The notes under the pieces: generated by a model
What the model saw: only the letters and a program-made list of their open reading frames with translations
Told to the model about the DNA's origin: nothing
Database searches by the model: none
Program-made: the position numbers and the translations under genes
Shown here: in pieces, positions 1 to 11,689 of the stretch
Layout of the letters: each line of letters starts with the position of its first letter
Numbering within the stretch: position 1 is the first letter of the stretch
Assembly: GCA_016647705.1 (NCBI GenBank)
Contig: CM028334.1
Span: forward strand, 4,464,046-4,528,045
Direction of reading: 5' to 3'
Source of the DNA: Eucommia ulmoides
Taxonomy: Eukaryota > Streptophyta > Magnoliopsida > Garryales > Eucommiaceae
Length of the DNA stretch: 64,000 bases

Positions 1-221
1 CAGTGCACTTCTTTGTCCAATATCCATCATCTCAAGCATTCTTTGACCATGTGAACCGTGCCTCATTAATCATAGATTGTCCCTATCATGATCTCCTATA
101 CCTACCATTGGAAAGGGACATGCTGCAGAGTGCAGAACATGACCTGCAGCATTGTCCCTTTATCTCACAAGATCCGGGAAATTGTTGTACTGTTGTGGGC
201 TTACTTGCAGACTATGACTGA
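1..221 (+). CDS. Possible C-terminal exon of an unrecognised protein (partial)
   Basis: An open frame of 72-73 codons runs from the left edge to a TGA at 219-221. The first bases (cag) could be the end of a splice acceptor or exon sequence. The composition looks protein-like: HFFVQYPSSQAFFDHV near the start, and DLLYLPLERDML and DPGNCCTVVGLLADYD toward the end. The three minus frames here are interrupted by stops. I do not recognise the family and see no membrane segment or metal-binding motif. If real, it would be the 3' exon of a plus-strand gene converging on the UFSP2-like gene. It could equally be a chance ORF in an intron or UTR. Confidence 0.25.
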   Translation, partial: VHFFVQYPSSQAFFDHVNRASLIIDCPYHDLLYLPLERDMLQSAEHDLQHCPFISQDPGNCCTVVGLLADYD

Positions 222-664
222 CTGTTTCTTAAGGCTTATCCTACTCCATGAGTTGTGTCCCAGCAGAAAGTGACGATTGCACATGACAGGATAATAACTA
301 TTATCATTTGTAACACTTCTTGATTTGACATAGATCACCAGCAACTCAAAACTGTTTTCAGTTTATGGTTGATTCTTAAAACTATATTCACAACCTAACC
401 AAATGGATTTCATCTCAGAAAAACCATATTCAGAGTTCCAACTATGTAATCCTCACTTAGGTTCTTTAAACTTCCACGCTTCACCCTCTGAATTAGGAGA
501 CCAAGAAAAATCTAAATTTATATCTAAAATGAAAAGCATACAGATAAAATGAACTTAACAGAAATAATTTGCCAAATTCAATATTAAACTCTTCCAGAAA
601 AACTATCAATTGGATATGTAAAAGCCAATCCGTCAAGTGTCAAAAGCCAAAAGTAAGAGATCAG
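222..664. other. Non-coding stretch
   Basis: AT-rich sequence with no coding exon that I can support on either strand. It is either 3' flank of the 1-221 frame or intron of the minus-strand UFSP2-like gene. I looked for further UFSP2 exons here and found none. Confidence 0.4.
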
Positions 665-890
665 TGTAGGATGGTCGTGGGCCTCTCTCAATCCCAAAAA
701 CTAGCTCACGAGGTAAGACTTTCTCTCCTACTTAAAACTTGACCATCAGCCCCTTTCACATCCGATGTGGGATAAACCCAATAATTTCCCCCTCACATAT
801 CAGGCCTTTGGCTAACCCTCGACTAGTCTCTCCTTTGTGGTTATTTGGTAAGAGGAGTTGTAACCTGGACTCCGACAGATAAACCCGACA
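665..890 (-). mobile_element. TRIM-type miniature LTR element, 5' LTR mostly deleted
   Basis: Read on the minus strand, the 3' LTR occupies about 665-782 (plus-strand ends tgtagg and aaaccca). A purine tract lies next to it (plus strand atttccccctcac), followed by an internal part to about 872. Only the end of the second LTR seems to survive (gataaacccgaca, about 877-890). The same family occurs at 17850-18168, 54900-55197 and 56270-56595, where PBS, PPT and both LTRs are visible. This copy probably lies in the intron after UFSP2 exon 2. Confidence 0.6.
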
Positions 891-1065
891 AGACACTAAA
901 TAGCCCATATTATGCATTGCACCAGTGAGGCATTTAATCAGCAATAGTTGGTATTGTGGACGGCAATCAGAAGCACTTGATACTAGCATACTACTTTACA
1001 CACACGCACACAATGTTAGATAGACTGAAGAACACGAAGATAAACTAAAAGATAATGAAATGTAC

Positions 1066-1719
1066 CTTTACGATTGTTTACAGGATAGTATACAGGCAAC
1101 TTGATTGGAACCTCGCATCTAAGCAAACAACCTTTTTCCCAAACATACTTCTCAGGCTGATCTTCATACACAACGGAACTAACGCTCTCAATCCTTCCCG
1201 CATTTTCCGACCTCGACAGGTAGAACTGAACATCGCCGCTTCTCATATCCACGACAGCTCCAATCAGACCACCACATCCCGAATTCCATTCATTAACATC
1301 GCCGTATAGAAGCTTTCTGAACTCACGCGAAGCACCAATAGCCTCTCCGGCAATTCGCTCAAAATCAGAGTCAAATCCAACAATCAAAGCTCCAATTATC
1401 TCGAAACCTCTCGGTAGCAGTGACCTAATATCATCTGAGCACAGATTGTAACGCTCAAATCAGTAACACGCTAATCCATAACATGAACCAGAAAATGAAT
1501 TCGAAATCGCTGGATACCTGATTCTTTGGAGAAATCCGGAGATATAGGACCGGAGGGAAGGGTGTGGACACATCGGAAACTGGAAACGATAGTGAACGGA
1601 GGGAGAAAGGGCGATCCGATCAGCCACTGGACGCCAGGTTCGTTCTTAACAATTACAAGCTTACGGCATAGAATTCGAACGCTTGCGTTCTCGATTGAAT
1701 CATCAGTGGACGATGTCAT
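1066..1719 (-). CDS. UFSP2: UFM1-specific protease 2-like, first two exons (partial)
   Basis: UFSP2-type enzymes are cysteine proteases that mature the ubiquitin-like modifier UFM1 and remove it from substrates. Exon 1 is 1719-1518, starting ATG ACA TCG and ending TCAG before gtatcc. Exon 2 is 1434-1066, with acceptor ctcag and donor gtacat. The join restores one frame ([15 protein letters not shown]). Recognisable stretches are [12 protein letters not shown] and SSFRCVH in exon 1, and [19 protein letters not shown] in exon 2, as in plant UFSP2 N-terminal regions. About 190 residues are present. The C-terminal catalytic Cys/Asp/His domain is not seen: it lies past the left edge beyond a long intron that carries a TRIM, or it has been lost. 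The start is the first ATG of the frame. The family assignment rests on remembered conservation. Confidence 0.75.
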
Positions 1720-2003
1720 TCTCTTCTGAGATTAATCGTCGGTCGACGAATCGGAGGTCAGCTTCTCCCACTCACTGGAGGTATAGCCATGGTCGTCGCA
1801 TGGGTTCTTCAGGCTTGTTTGAAACTGGCAGCGGTGCTGATGGGTCGGGTTCGGACGGGTTATTTTTAATTTGGTATGTTTGGTCGGACTCTAAATTATA
1901 TTTTGGGCTGGGGCCAAAACAAATTAATAAAAATTCTTAAATTAAATAAATATTTTATTTTTGGTCTAATAGAATATTAGAGTTTATGAAAAAATTAATA
2001 TTC
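1720..2003. other. Upstream flank of the UFSP2-like gene
   Basis: This holds the presumed 5' UTR and promoter of the minus-strand UFSP2-like gene. The first 150 bases are GC-richer than what follows, as expected for a UTR. I see no convincing TATA box. The AT-rich part from about 1910 leads into a MITE. Confidence 0.4.
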
Positions 2004-2447
2004 CAATTAGGGTTGCGTCACCGACCGTCGCTCCACTACCGCCGCCCACCAGATTTTGGTCGCCGAATTTTGGCCACCACTGGTTGCAAGTTGCTGAAAT
2101 TCTATTCACCGATAACCGATTTTTTTTTAGTTACATTCAATTAATTTTTTAATAATATTTTATAATATAATTTTAGTTTTATTCAACTAATTTTTTGGCT
2201 AACGATTACTGAAAATTACGTGCCGTAATTAAAAAATATACTATAAAATATCACTACAAATTATATTAAAATGTAACTAAAAATACATTTAAAAACATAG
2301 TTGGAAAACGCATTAAAAATAGTAACATGTAAAAATAGTGGCTAATGGCCGGATTTTGGGCATCGGAGGCCTGAGGTTTGATAGCGAGCGGCAACGGCGA
2401 TGGAGAGTAGCGTTGACGGGTGACAATGCAAACCTTGATTGAAGATA
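2004..2447. mobile_element. MITE with GC-rich terminal inverted repeats and AT-rich centre
   Basis: The left end (about 2012, attagggttgcgtcaccg then accgtcgct) is an imperfect inverted repeat of the right end (agcgttgacgggtgac then aaccttgatt). The centre has opposed gttacatt and aatgtaac blocks. A second good copy lies at 50733-51135 and a rearranged one at about 23400-23995. No transposase is present. The TSD was not resolved, so boundaries are approximate. Confidence 0.5.
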
Positions 2448-2565
2448 TAAAAACGTATTGATCCTGAGACTAAAACATAATTCAAAACATAACATAGTGA
2501 AGAGATTTTTACTTAACTCAAAATTAAAAGAGTATAAATTATGGATTAAATTCTCTAATTGGTAC

Positions 2566-2998
2566 TATTGGCCAGTTATCCCTAATATTTTTTTGTACTT
2601 GATTTGTATTATGTTAAATTCAAGAGTGTTTATGTGGGAACTCCTGTATTTTACCCTTAATTTTTAAAAAGTCCCGTACATAATCTTAACTTGTGTTTTA
2701 GTCCCGCACACTAGAAAAAAAAGCGAAAGATCCAATATACGCGTTGCACTCTCGCAGTTACATGTATCTAATTTCTGTGTAAATTAGATGTATCAAATAT
2801 TATACAAATACATGTAAAATAATTATATGTAATTTGTAACCTATAACCAATATTATACAAGTACATGTAACTAATATTATATAGGCGTGAGAGGGGAACT
2901 AATACGTAACAAAAAATTAATTTAAGGGACTAAATCAAAACTTATATTTTAAATAAGACTAATAACAGATTATATCCGTTATTTGGGACTAATCACCA
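2566..2998. mobile_element. AT-rich foldback MITE, copy 1
   Basis: This shares a characteristic core with 4110-4742, 28725-29190 and 33465-33956: a ttttaaaaaagt block, ttgtgttttag, cgcagttacatgta, then repeated gtaac and gttac motifs, and a closing block with gggactaatc and aattatcccta. The outer parts are imperfect inverted repeats. It is non-coding and the ends are approximate. Confidence 0.5.
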
Positions 2999-3006
2999 AT
3001 TATCCC

Positions 3007-4109
3007 TAAATTCAATTAGGGTAAAAAACTCACATTGTTTACATTATTTTTTCTAGCACGATTTTACCCGTTAAATTTAATTCAACTACTTATCATGCAA
3101 TGCAATGATTTACTAGAAGGTAGAGTTGTTCATGGATCAGGCAGGGTCGAATCGAATTCTATGACCGAGCACAGTCTAGCCCAATTTTCGGGTCCTACTT
3201 CCCAATCCAAGTAATCCCGACATGAAAGAAACTAAGATCCAAGTCTTATATTTTTTGCATATATATTGAAAAATAATCATTTTCGTACCAAAATACATTT
3301 TTTATTAAAAAAAAATTCCAAGCATAATCAAACATCCTTATTAATTAAAATTCATCTAATCAAAAATTAAGAAAACTAATGTACACAATTTCATCCAACC
3401 AAAAAGGCAAAAACTATACATTACTTGTATTATCAGAGATATATTATTTATTTTAATTAATACTAAATGATTGAGTCCGTCCGGGCCTAAAAATAAAAAC
3501 ATATATGTCCTAACCCGACTCTAAAATTAATTAATTTATAATACTCTTATTTTATTTTAAAAAAAGATTAGTATCTTTTTTTTCTCTCTTTTTCTTTTGC
3601 TTTTTTATTTCCTTTATTATATATCTTCCCTTTTTTTACCCCTTTTAACTCCTCTTTTTTTTTTTTGGCTTTTGAAACTCACATGCTAGATTCCTATTTA
3701 AATATTATAAATTATCTAAAAAATGAAATTGTTGTTTGTTGCATTTGATAATTGAAAATTTAAGGAGTCAAAGTATAAATATATGAATTTTTGTTATTTA
3801 AATTATTTTTTTTTATATATGTTTGTGTGCAGTCACGGCCTAAGTCCTTAAGTTCTGACAAATATAATTTTGATCCAGGCCAAGCGCAAATAGGAACCCA
3901 ATCCAAAAAGGCTCTCCAATTTTCGGAAGGTTCCAGAAAACTCTAAGATAATTTAGAGTAGATTGTCTTGTATATTTGTAGATGTATATAAATGATTTTA
4001 GAGAATTCTTTAGGAAGATATTTTGTAGAAAGGTTCTATATATGTGTATATATATCGTACAAAATGCTTATACTTGTACTTAAAAAATTTACAATAAATT
4101 AATGCGGCA
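3007..4109. other. Non-coding AT-rich stretch
   Basis: No gene seen. There are T-rich runs around 3545-3665. The segment at about 3825-3920 is less AT-rich but has no open frame or transposon motif that I can name. Confidence 0.5.
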
Positions 4110-4499
4110 TTTGGTGACAAATCCCTTATTTCACATTTAATTTTAAAAAAGTCACAGAGGCGGAAGAAATTTGTGTTTTAGACTTGCTTATTTAAAAAAG
4201 ATGGAAACCCAATACACGAGCTTGCGCATGCGCAGTTACATGTAATTATTTTGTGTGTAAATTTTTCTTAGATGTAACAAATATTACTATATTTTATAAA
4301 ATATAACTAATTTGTATGTGAAAATTTGTTAGATGTTACAAAAATTACACAAAACACATGTAATTAATTTCATGTAATTAAATATACACAAATACATGTA
4401 ATTAATATTAAACTAATCTATGTGTGTAATATTTGTTAAATGTTACAAATATTATACAAATAAATGTAATTTGTAATGTGTAACTAGTATTACATAAAT

Positions 4500-4530
<31 letters not shown>

Positions 4531-4742
4531 ATAATTATTAAATTGTAAATATTATTAGTTACACATAACTAATATTCACTACAATACGAATTTACTCTCC
4601 AAAGTTCTCTCTACAATCCCTGCAATACCTACACATGCAGACTAAAACTCAAGCAAAACCCGACTTAAGGGACTAAATTAAAACTTATATCTTAAGTGGG
4701 ACTTTTTTAAAATTAAGTCTGTTATTTGAAACTAATGGCCAA
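4110..4742. mobile_element. AT-rich foldback MITE, copy 2 (longest)
   Basis: The left end (ttggtgacaaatccctta then ttttaaaaaagtcac) pairs imperfectly with the right end over about 100 bases (plus-strand gggacttttttaaaatta, then taatggccaatt). It contains the shared cgcagttacatgta core and a TA microsatellite near 4508-4532. No coding content. Confidence 0.55.
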
Positions 4743-5787
4743 TTATTCCTAAATTAATTTAAAAAATTTCAAATCGTACTTTGGATAATTTAAAAAAAAA
4801 ATAATAATTTGTGTTTATATATAAATTGAAAAATCTAAATATTTAAAAAAAAAAAAAAAAAAAAAAAGGGGTTAAATCATTATGATATGCGTGTTTGACA
4901 TTAAGAGTATGAGGACATATGATTGCAAGGGCCAAGGCCTTCATGTGATGAGATCTACAAAGGGAAAGAGTTGACAACCCACCAATATAATGATTTTACC
5001 ATATGTAATCAAATGATTATGTTCCCTTTTACCCCTCCTATTATTAAATAATAATTAATTAAGGATAATATTTTTTTAAGTATTTTTAGAAATTTAAATA
5101 AATTATTTTGACAAGAAAATACTTTTATTTAAAATTAAAATCATTTTTTTAATTATTATTTTTAGAAAATATTTTTTAAGTACAAAAAAAATGCTACTTT
5201 TAGAATTAAGCTTTTTTTTTCCCTTAAAAAAAATGTTATCAAACGATACCTAAATTAATTAAATATCAATTTTTGTTTGTATTTAGAAATGAAAACAAAT
5301 TCCACGTGTGTTTTTACGCTTCACTTTTAATCTATGCCCTATGAAGCTAGAAAACACTAACTAGTGTTTTTGTAATTTAGTTAGAAGCAACTAGGCTTTC
5401 AGTTACGATCAGTTATAGGACTACAAATTAAGTTTTAAAAAACGTTGGGATACATTTATAAAAGTCGTGTGAAGTAAGGATTATTCTACGAAATGATCTT
5501 TCAATTTTTTATTTTTTATTTTTAGTATTTGGAAAAGAACAATTTTTTTAGAACTAATTCATGTACAAAACTTTTCTTGAAATTTTTTGTTTTTTACAAA
5601 AAAAAAAAAATAGTTTACGATGAACTGTCAAACAAAACTATTAAGAGGTTATAACTTAAAATCATATGGTACTAATTATAGTTTTTCCTTTTAACTTATA
5701 TAATGGTCTAGAAATTGTCAAAGAATCGGCGTGGAATAGAAATCTAACACTTGTTTTTTAGTGCAACCCTCAATTTTTCATAATCTT
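4743..5787. other. Non-coding stretch with poly(A) tract
   Basis: AT-rich, with a long poly(A) run near 4842-4868. No gene or RNA feature seen. Confidence 0.5.
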
Positions 5788-5800
5788 GGCTCTGATACCA
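5788..5800 (-). other. Primer-binding-site-like sequence
   Basis: The plus strand reads ggctctgatacca. Its complement, tggtatcagagcc, is the classic plant LTR-element site complementary to initiator Met-tRNA. It implies a minus-strand LTR element, probably degraded. Nearly repeated cttttaacttatataat blocks at about 5690-5703 and 5818-5832 may be LTR remnants. The pol fragment downstream is on the plus strand, so the two need not belong together. Confidence 0.4.
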
Positions 5801-6084
5801 TATTAAAAGAATAATTCTTTTAACTTATATAATAGTCTGGACACTAATCGATATGTTGCGCAATCTTAAAACCACAACCAATTTTTTTCTAGAATCGTCC
5901 ATCGCACTAGTACCCACAACACTTAGTATCACCATTCAACAACCCATCACCAGATCCGCCACAACCACCACACTGATCTCGAAACGAGGACCACCAAAAC
6001 GAAGTCGAGACAATCTCGATCCTCTGACTTATTTCCTTTGTCTGGAGATATGCCATGGCACAAAATGGCTTCTACTTTTTTTTT

Positions 6085-6735
6085 TTCAAGTAAAGTATAC
6101 GTTCGATCTATTGTCTAAAATCGATAACGTTGATCCAAAGATGGTCAGTACTCCTATCAAGTTGAACACTCAATTGGACGTGACTCCTCTTCCTGATGCT
6201 ACTTTATACCACCAATTGATTGGTAGCTTGATACATCATACAATAAAATGCCAAAACCTAACTTATGCATTTTATCAAATCAGTGAGTTTTTATCTGCAT
6301 CACAAATTGTTCATTACTCAACAATTCTACATATTTTGCGATACATCAAGAGGACACTCTTCCATGACCTTCACTTCTCTTCATAGTCCTCTCCAATTTC
6401 ACACGCCTACACAAACGTTGACTGGACCAAAGATTCCATTAATCAACGCTCTATTACAGGATATTGTTTCTTCCTCAGAGACTCCCATTTCATAACGCAA
6501 TAAAAAAAAAAAAAAAAGTTGTTGTCGCTTGATATAACACAGAAGTAAAGTATCATGCACTTACTGATGGCACTTAATAGTTACTTTGCCTCTAGTAGTT
6601 AGTTGATGACATCAGAATATCCTCTCCCAATGCAACCGCTATTTATCGTGACAATCAAAGTATCATTCAAATCACCCACAACAACATTTTTCACTAGTAC
6701 ACCAAATACATCAAGACTAATTGTCACATACCCAT
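6085..6735 (+). pseudogene. Copia pol remnant (end of reverse transcriptase and RNase H)
   Basis: The translation shows the usual Copia region after the RT catalytic centre: FDLLSKIDNVDPKMVSTPI, then YHQLIGSLIHHTI, then LRYIKRTLFHDL (about 6095-6380). Frameshifts follow. A later frame near 6645-6720 recalls the RNase H DNQS motif with H-rich sequence after it (RDNQSIIQITHNNIFH). Gag, protease, integrase and the RT active site are missing. Stops and shifts show it is dead. The 3' end near 6800 (accacctttagctt then aatgggaat) resembles the eroded end of a Copia coding region and PPT. Confidence 0.75.
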
Positions 6736-7856
6736 CTACCCGGATGCTTTCATAACTTTACTTTTCAAACTCATGTTGATATCGGGCTTTACCACCTTTA
6801 GCTTAAATGGGAATATTAATATATGAATATATGGGTCTTGACCCGATTGGTTACTAGGAGTTCGATACTCCAAACCTTAATCATTACACATATATATAAA
6901 CACGTTTTTACATCTCTGTATTTTGTAATCTTCACACACGTATCAATACATCGCCTAATATTATCTCTCAATTTTTCGCCTCTCAATTATTCTAACATGA
7001 GATTTAAAACACTCTAACTTAAAATTATACGGTGGCGAGTAGAGTAACTTGTTTATCTTATACAATGGCATGCATATTTTCGAGATGTGGGGCATCCAAC
7101 AAAAATCTTATCTTCCAAAGTTTAATGGAGGACCCATAAATATATGCTTAATCTTGATGATTAATTGCAAAGAAAATCTCAGTAATTTATAATCACTGAT
7201 TCCGAAGTTTCTTTAATCCCATGATTACCCCCAATGTTTTTTACATTTTTTCATATTGGCATGCTCCACACCTTCCTTTCTTTTTCCCCTTTTGGCCCCA
7301 ATAAATCGTCCATCAATTATGGCCCCTTAAAATTTAGAAGTGTAATATTGGAGTCATTTCGCCAATCTTTTCCATTAATTCGACAATAAAAACTAGCGTG
7401 AATATTACGTTTTGGATGAAAAGTTGTACAGTTTGGACATGTACATAGAAAACTCATAGAAATACCAGTGCGAAAATGTTATTTAGTTCAAGTGCAAAGG
7501 ACTATTAGATGGAGAGTTAGACTTGAGAAGACTTGGGACGAGATTATTAGAGTTGATTTGATGACATTAAACCTGACAAAAGGGATGTCTCTTGATCCAT
7601 CACTATGACGTAAACGGATTTATGTAGCCGACTTTACGTAAGTAGGGTTTGTCCTTAGTTATTGTTATTGTTGTTGGATGAAAAACAGTACATTTTAACA
7701 TCCAATTTGACATAAAGGCCAAGTTAATAAAACACCTTAAAAAGTTAAAGAGGACCAAGTAATACAGACTAAAAATATAGGAACCAATTTGAAACAAGTG
7801 TTAAACCTCAAAAGTTCCTAACATAAGTTAGCCAAAGGGTTGGTTTGGTTTGAAAT
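6736..7856. other. Non-coding stretch after the Copia remnant
   Basis: The first 250 bases are probably eroded LTR of the Copia remnant. The rest has no supported gene. Confidence 0.4.
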
Positions 7857-7865
7857 TATTTCTTT

Positions 7866-8256
7866 GGCTAAATCCCACTTTACACCCATAGTTAGGGTGT
7901 AGTTTCATTTTAGCCCTGGACATCTTAATTATTGCAATTTGCCACCCTAAGTTTACTTTTCATATAATCGGTCCAATTTACAGATTTCGGCTAACTTTTT
8001 GCCAGAGTAAGTGGCAAAGAGTAATGATGCTTAAACTATAAGAGTATTGAGTACACCGTAGTATTTTTTTTATTACATATATTTTCTCTCATGCGTAAGT
8101 CATGTGACTAATTTCTCTTACAAAATTTATCCGAATCGAACATTTAGACTAAATTGTTACAAAAAATAAATTTTAAAGGGCAAATTATAAAAATTAATAG
8201 ATCAGGAAGCAAAGTGAGACTGCACCTAAACATTATGGGAACAATGAGATTTAGCC
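7866..8256. mobile_element. Mutator-like MITE with perfect 9-bp target duplication
   Basis: The ends GGCTAAAT and ATTTAGCC are inverted. The inverted similarity extends inward about 45 bases (aatcccactttacaccc versus the complement of gtgagactgcacctaaa). Both flanks carry tatttcttt (7857-7865 and 8257-8265), a perfect 9-bp duplication as made by MULEs. It is 391 bp and non-coding. Confidence 0.8.
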
Positions 8257-8265
8257 TATTTCTTT

Positions 8266-8749
8266 TTACTAAAATTGGTTTTTGAAAGAAAAAAAAAAAA
8301 TCAAAAATATTTCCTTTAATAAAAAATCAATTTTTTTTTTAAAAATAATATTTTTGTAAATTGATTTAAAAATGACTAAAAAAACATTTTTTAATTGCAA
8401 ATAACTCGAGTGGTTGCCCCTATTAATGGGGTACTTAAAAATCAAGGAGATTGCTAAGATCCAATTCTTTATTTATTTTATTCCATACTTTTTATTGTGC
8501 CTACCACATGCCCAAAAGATAAATAAAATAAAATAAAAATACATTTGAAAAGAAAGAAAGAAAAAGGCAGCCAAAAATATGTTAAGGCAACCAATGAATT
8601 GATGTTTGTTTGAACTTTAAAGATGAAGTGGTCCCTCTTCTTCTCCCTTGATATAGACACCATCCAATCTTGTCTTCCATGAAAGTTCTTATTTTTATTC
8701 ATCCTTGTACAAATTGATAATACAGCTATCTATCTATATACAGGGAGAG
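8266..8749. other. Non-coding stretch
   Basis: Poly(A) and poly(T) rich sequence to about 8400, then ordinary AT-rich DNA. No gene is supported. A 74-codon minus-strand frame at 8478-8702 has no recognisable motif. Confidence 0.45.
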
Positions 8750-10300
8750 AGGAGGCGAGATGGGCCCTGGGGAAGGCCCACGGGCCTGTAGAAAGGCCCA
8801 TGGACCAAGGTGGAAAAGAGAAATTGAGTGTTACTCGGTGGTGCACCGTGGGTGCCGGTAGGGCGGCTTCGTGGTGGCGAGGTGCTAAGGAGTCGAGGAG
8901 ATGGGGTTGGGCAAGAGATCATCCCCTTGTCGGTCGGTTGTTCACTTGTCTCCTCATCTTGGTCTTGAGTTTCTACTCATTTGGTTATCCTGAGGAGAGA
9001 AGTATTACACAAACACCTGCTGGGGTGTATACCGAGCGAAGTACTTTCGACGTGAGAGTAAGAGTTCGGGAGAAAAAAAGTTCAATATTGTTTAGTCAAA
9101 ACTTCTTGTATTATTTGGTGCATTTATTATTCGCTATATATCGGAAATGAATTGGATAACCCTGTGAAATTAGGGTCATGAACCCGGATCATTAGTGTAG
9201 TACGGTGCGTGGCATGATTAAGCCTTTGGCCATGTATTATGACCCACCAAAAAGAGTCCATGGAGCAGTCCAAGTGAACAGGAGATTAAGCCCGACCATG
9301 GAAACATATGAGTCTTTTAGGTGGTCAAAAAGTCATGCCTAGTGCGCACTAGTCAATGGTTGGATCGGGTAGGGGTGTCGTTGGATGGCCTAAGTGGTGG
9401 TCGGTCAGACTTGGCCAGCCTCTTCTTTCTATTCAATCAGCAGCGGTCGGTCAAAGAGGGACTATTGTGGACACCATGCTACCACATGTTGCGTTAAAAG
9501 TCGTCCAGGGTCCTTGATGAAAATACGTCTCATTAGGTTTGATGAAGCCAAAAAATAGTTTACCGGACACGTTACTCTAGGATCTGAAATATTTAATCTT
9601 CCCTCACTTGAATTGCTCCCACAGCTTAGGTTCCTGCAAAACAATGCACCGCAAGTGGGCTTACCGGTTGCACCTTCAGTGTGAGAATAAGTCGAGAGTT
9701 CTCAGGAAAGTTTAGCAGAGAATCAGCTAGAAAAAAAAAAATGTATCTAGTCATACCCCCCATGCCTGTATTTTTAAGAGTGGGAGGACTTGTTTGACAA
9801 GTCTTCCCGAATCTCAGTCTATCACTATTAATGTGACGATAATCACAGAGTCAAGAGTTAAGGAGCCGTCATTTAAGGAGTGGAACGGCTCTTTCCTGAA
9901 TACCTAAAGGATGTTACAATCGCTCCCAGATAGAGGTAGTGGTGTCAGCATGTCCTGGGATCATAACCCTGGTCGGGCTTAGGAGTTGAGACCGAAGAGC
10001 CAATCTCCTCTAGTCGGGTTGATGTTGTAGTCAGCTTATTCGGGGTGAAGTGTTACCCTGGATGGTGTTTATTATGAGGTAGGCGAAGTGTTATCCTAGG
10101 ATCATAACCTTGGTCGGGCTTAGGAGTTGAGACCGAAGAGCCAATCTCCTATGGCCGGGTTGATGTTGTAGTCAGTTTGTTCGGGGCGAAGTGTTATCCT
10201 GGATGGTGTTTATTCTGAGGTAGGCATGTTGGTTAGCTCATAACTCTTTGTAATTTCTCGTATCTGGCATGTACCTGTGAACTCGTGAAGATGATTTGTC
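8750..10300. mobile_element. Degenerate LTR-retroelement-like sequence
   Basis: This is GC-richer than its surroundings with no long frame. Pieces resemble the window's LTR leaders: ctttcgacgtgagagtaag near 9047 and cctgcaaaacaatgc to tgtgagaataag at 9635-9690, compared with 37430-37455 and 63255-63325. It includes the tandem repeat at 9961-10230. No LTR ends, PBS or pol were found, so the class is inferred. Confidence 0.35.
9961..10230. repeat. 141-bp tandem repeat, two copies
   Basis: The block starting tcataaccctggtcgggctt (9961) recurs at 10102 as tcataaccttggtcgggctt. Both copies share aggagttgagaccgaagag, gttgatgttgtagtcag and ggatggtgtttatt. The second copy ends at about 10230. There are only a few substitutions, so the duplication is recent or maintained. 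Confidence 0.85.
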
Positions 10301-10965
10301 TCATCTGATTTTTCGATTTTTTGTCGGATAGTTTTTATAATTATGGAAGAATTGCACAAAAAGTCCATAAAAATCTAAAATTAGTCCCTTGTTGGTGTAA
10401 TCTAACACCCTGTCAATGCATCAATTGGTGGAATGAGATTGATGAATTGAGGGTGAAGATATTGACTTGGTGCCATTAAATTAGGCATCAAATACGGGAA
10501 ATTAAGGATTTAAAATCTAATAAATGGACAAATTTTTGGATATGGTCCTATTTGAAAATATTGAAAAATACAAGGGACCTCCATGTGCAACTCACGAATA
10601 GTGGACAACGATTGACACATGGCTAGACCATTGCATGCCACGTGTCAAGAAGATGAGGTTGTTGTAAAGTTCCAATCACCCGTCTGTCGCCATCTAAACC
10701 ACCACCGACGGTACGCACTGTAGAAATTGGATCCGGAGAGAACATGGGTTCCCCAACCTTTTTTTGGGTACAAACATGTAAATAGACAAAACAACAAACG
10801 CGCCTATAAAATATGCTTACATCCATTACGGTCCTTACAGTTTTGTCATATCTTTCGGAGGGGATTTGTGTATTTCCAAATCAATTCTCTCGTTTACTCT
10901 TTTGTTTTTTAAAAAAAAAGTCCGCACACTTATTTTCTTGTTTGGGAACAAATTGTATCACGTAA
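10301..10965. other. Non-coding stretch
   Basis: No coding feature is supported. Short frames of 61-67 codons overlap on both strands at 10623-10912 and carry no known motif. Confidence 0.45.
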
Positions 10966-11264
10966 GGCTCGTTTGATAACCATTTCGTGTCCATCCCATC
11001 CACTGGATGGGATGAGATGAAAATTTTGTTTCCTTCTCGGGAGCAGAATCGCATTTGGTAACGATAATTTTTTTTTTTTTTTGTTCTGGAAACAAAATCG
11101 TGTTTGATAACGATATTATCTTATAAATTAAAAACGAACCCTAAACTAAAATCAAGAAATTGAACTCAAAATCAAGAATGAAGAACATACCGTAAACCAA
11201 TTCGAAGAAATCATCAAGAAATTGAACCCAAAATCAAATCCTAATTCGAAATCAAACCCTAAAT

Positions 11265-11400
11265 TGAAACAAAACTGACGAAATCGAACCCTAATTCGAA
11301 TCAAAATAACAAAATCGAACCCTAATTTAAAACCAAACTGACGAAATTGAACCCTAATTCAAACCCAAATTAAGAAATCGAACCCTAAAAAACTGACTTA
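11265..11400. repeat. Degenerate short tandem repeats with aaatcgaaccctaatt core
   Basis: Several copies of gacgaaatcgaaccctaatt-like units, with variable spacing and drift. A looser version starts near 11150. Not telomeric, despite repeated ccctaa. Confidence 0.6.
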
Positions 11401-11417
11401 TTGGTTTGTTCTACGCA

Positions 11418-11515
11418 TACGACGACGACGATGAAGACGAATGACGACGAGCGAACAACGATTACGAGCGAAGACAATGACGATGACGAGCGAACGACGA
11501 CGACGAAAGCAATGG
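11418..11515. repeat. Imperfect GACGAC-rich simple repeat
   Basis: Repeats of gacgacgacgatgaagacg and gacgagcgaacgacg. The serine/valine-rich minus-strand translation across it is a by-product of the repeat. Confidence 0.6.
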
Positions 11516-11689
11516 AGGATGGTGATATATGTAAAACTCCTGCCCCAAACTGACATAAGTATAAAATCCTAAACAGGGCGGATTCATTATATGGGCTCCG
11601 AATTTGAGTCAGGTAAACCCGCCTGATAAGTGAGCTGGTGCAGTATAAGCTCATCATTCAAACACTGATTTAGTGATTTATATGAATAT

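Noticed and set aside
8800..9150. 116-codon plus-strand frame with a hydrophobic stretch
   Set aside because: It has no family motif, lies in LTR-like DNA with leader-type sequence, and its last third is compositional.
11150..11400. Telomere-like ccctaa motifs
   Set aside because: The unit is longer and irregular (aaatcgaaccctaatt), with no run of the plant telomere heptamer.
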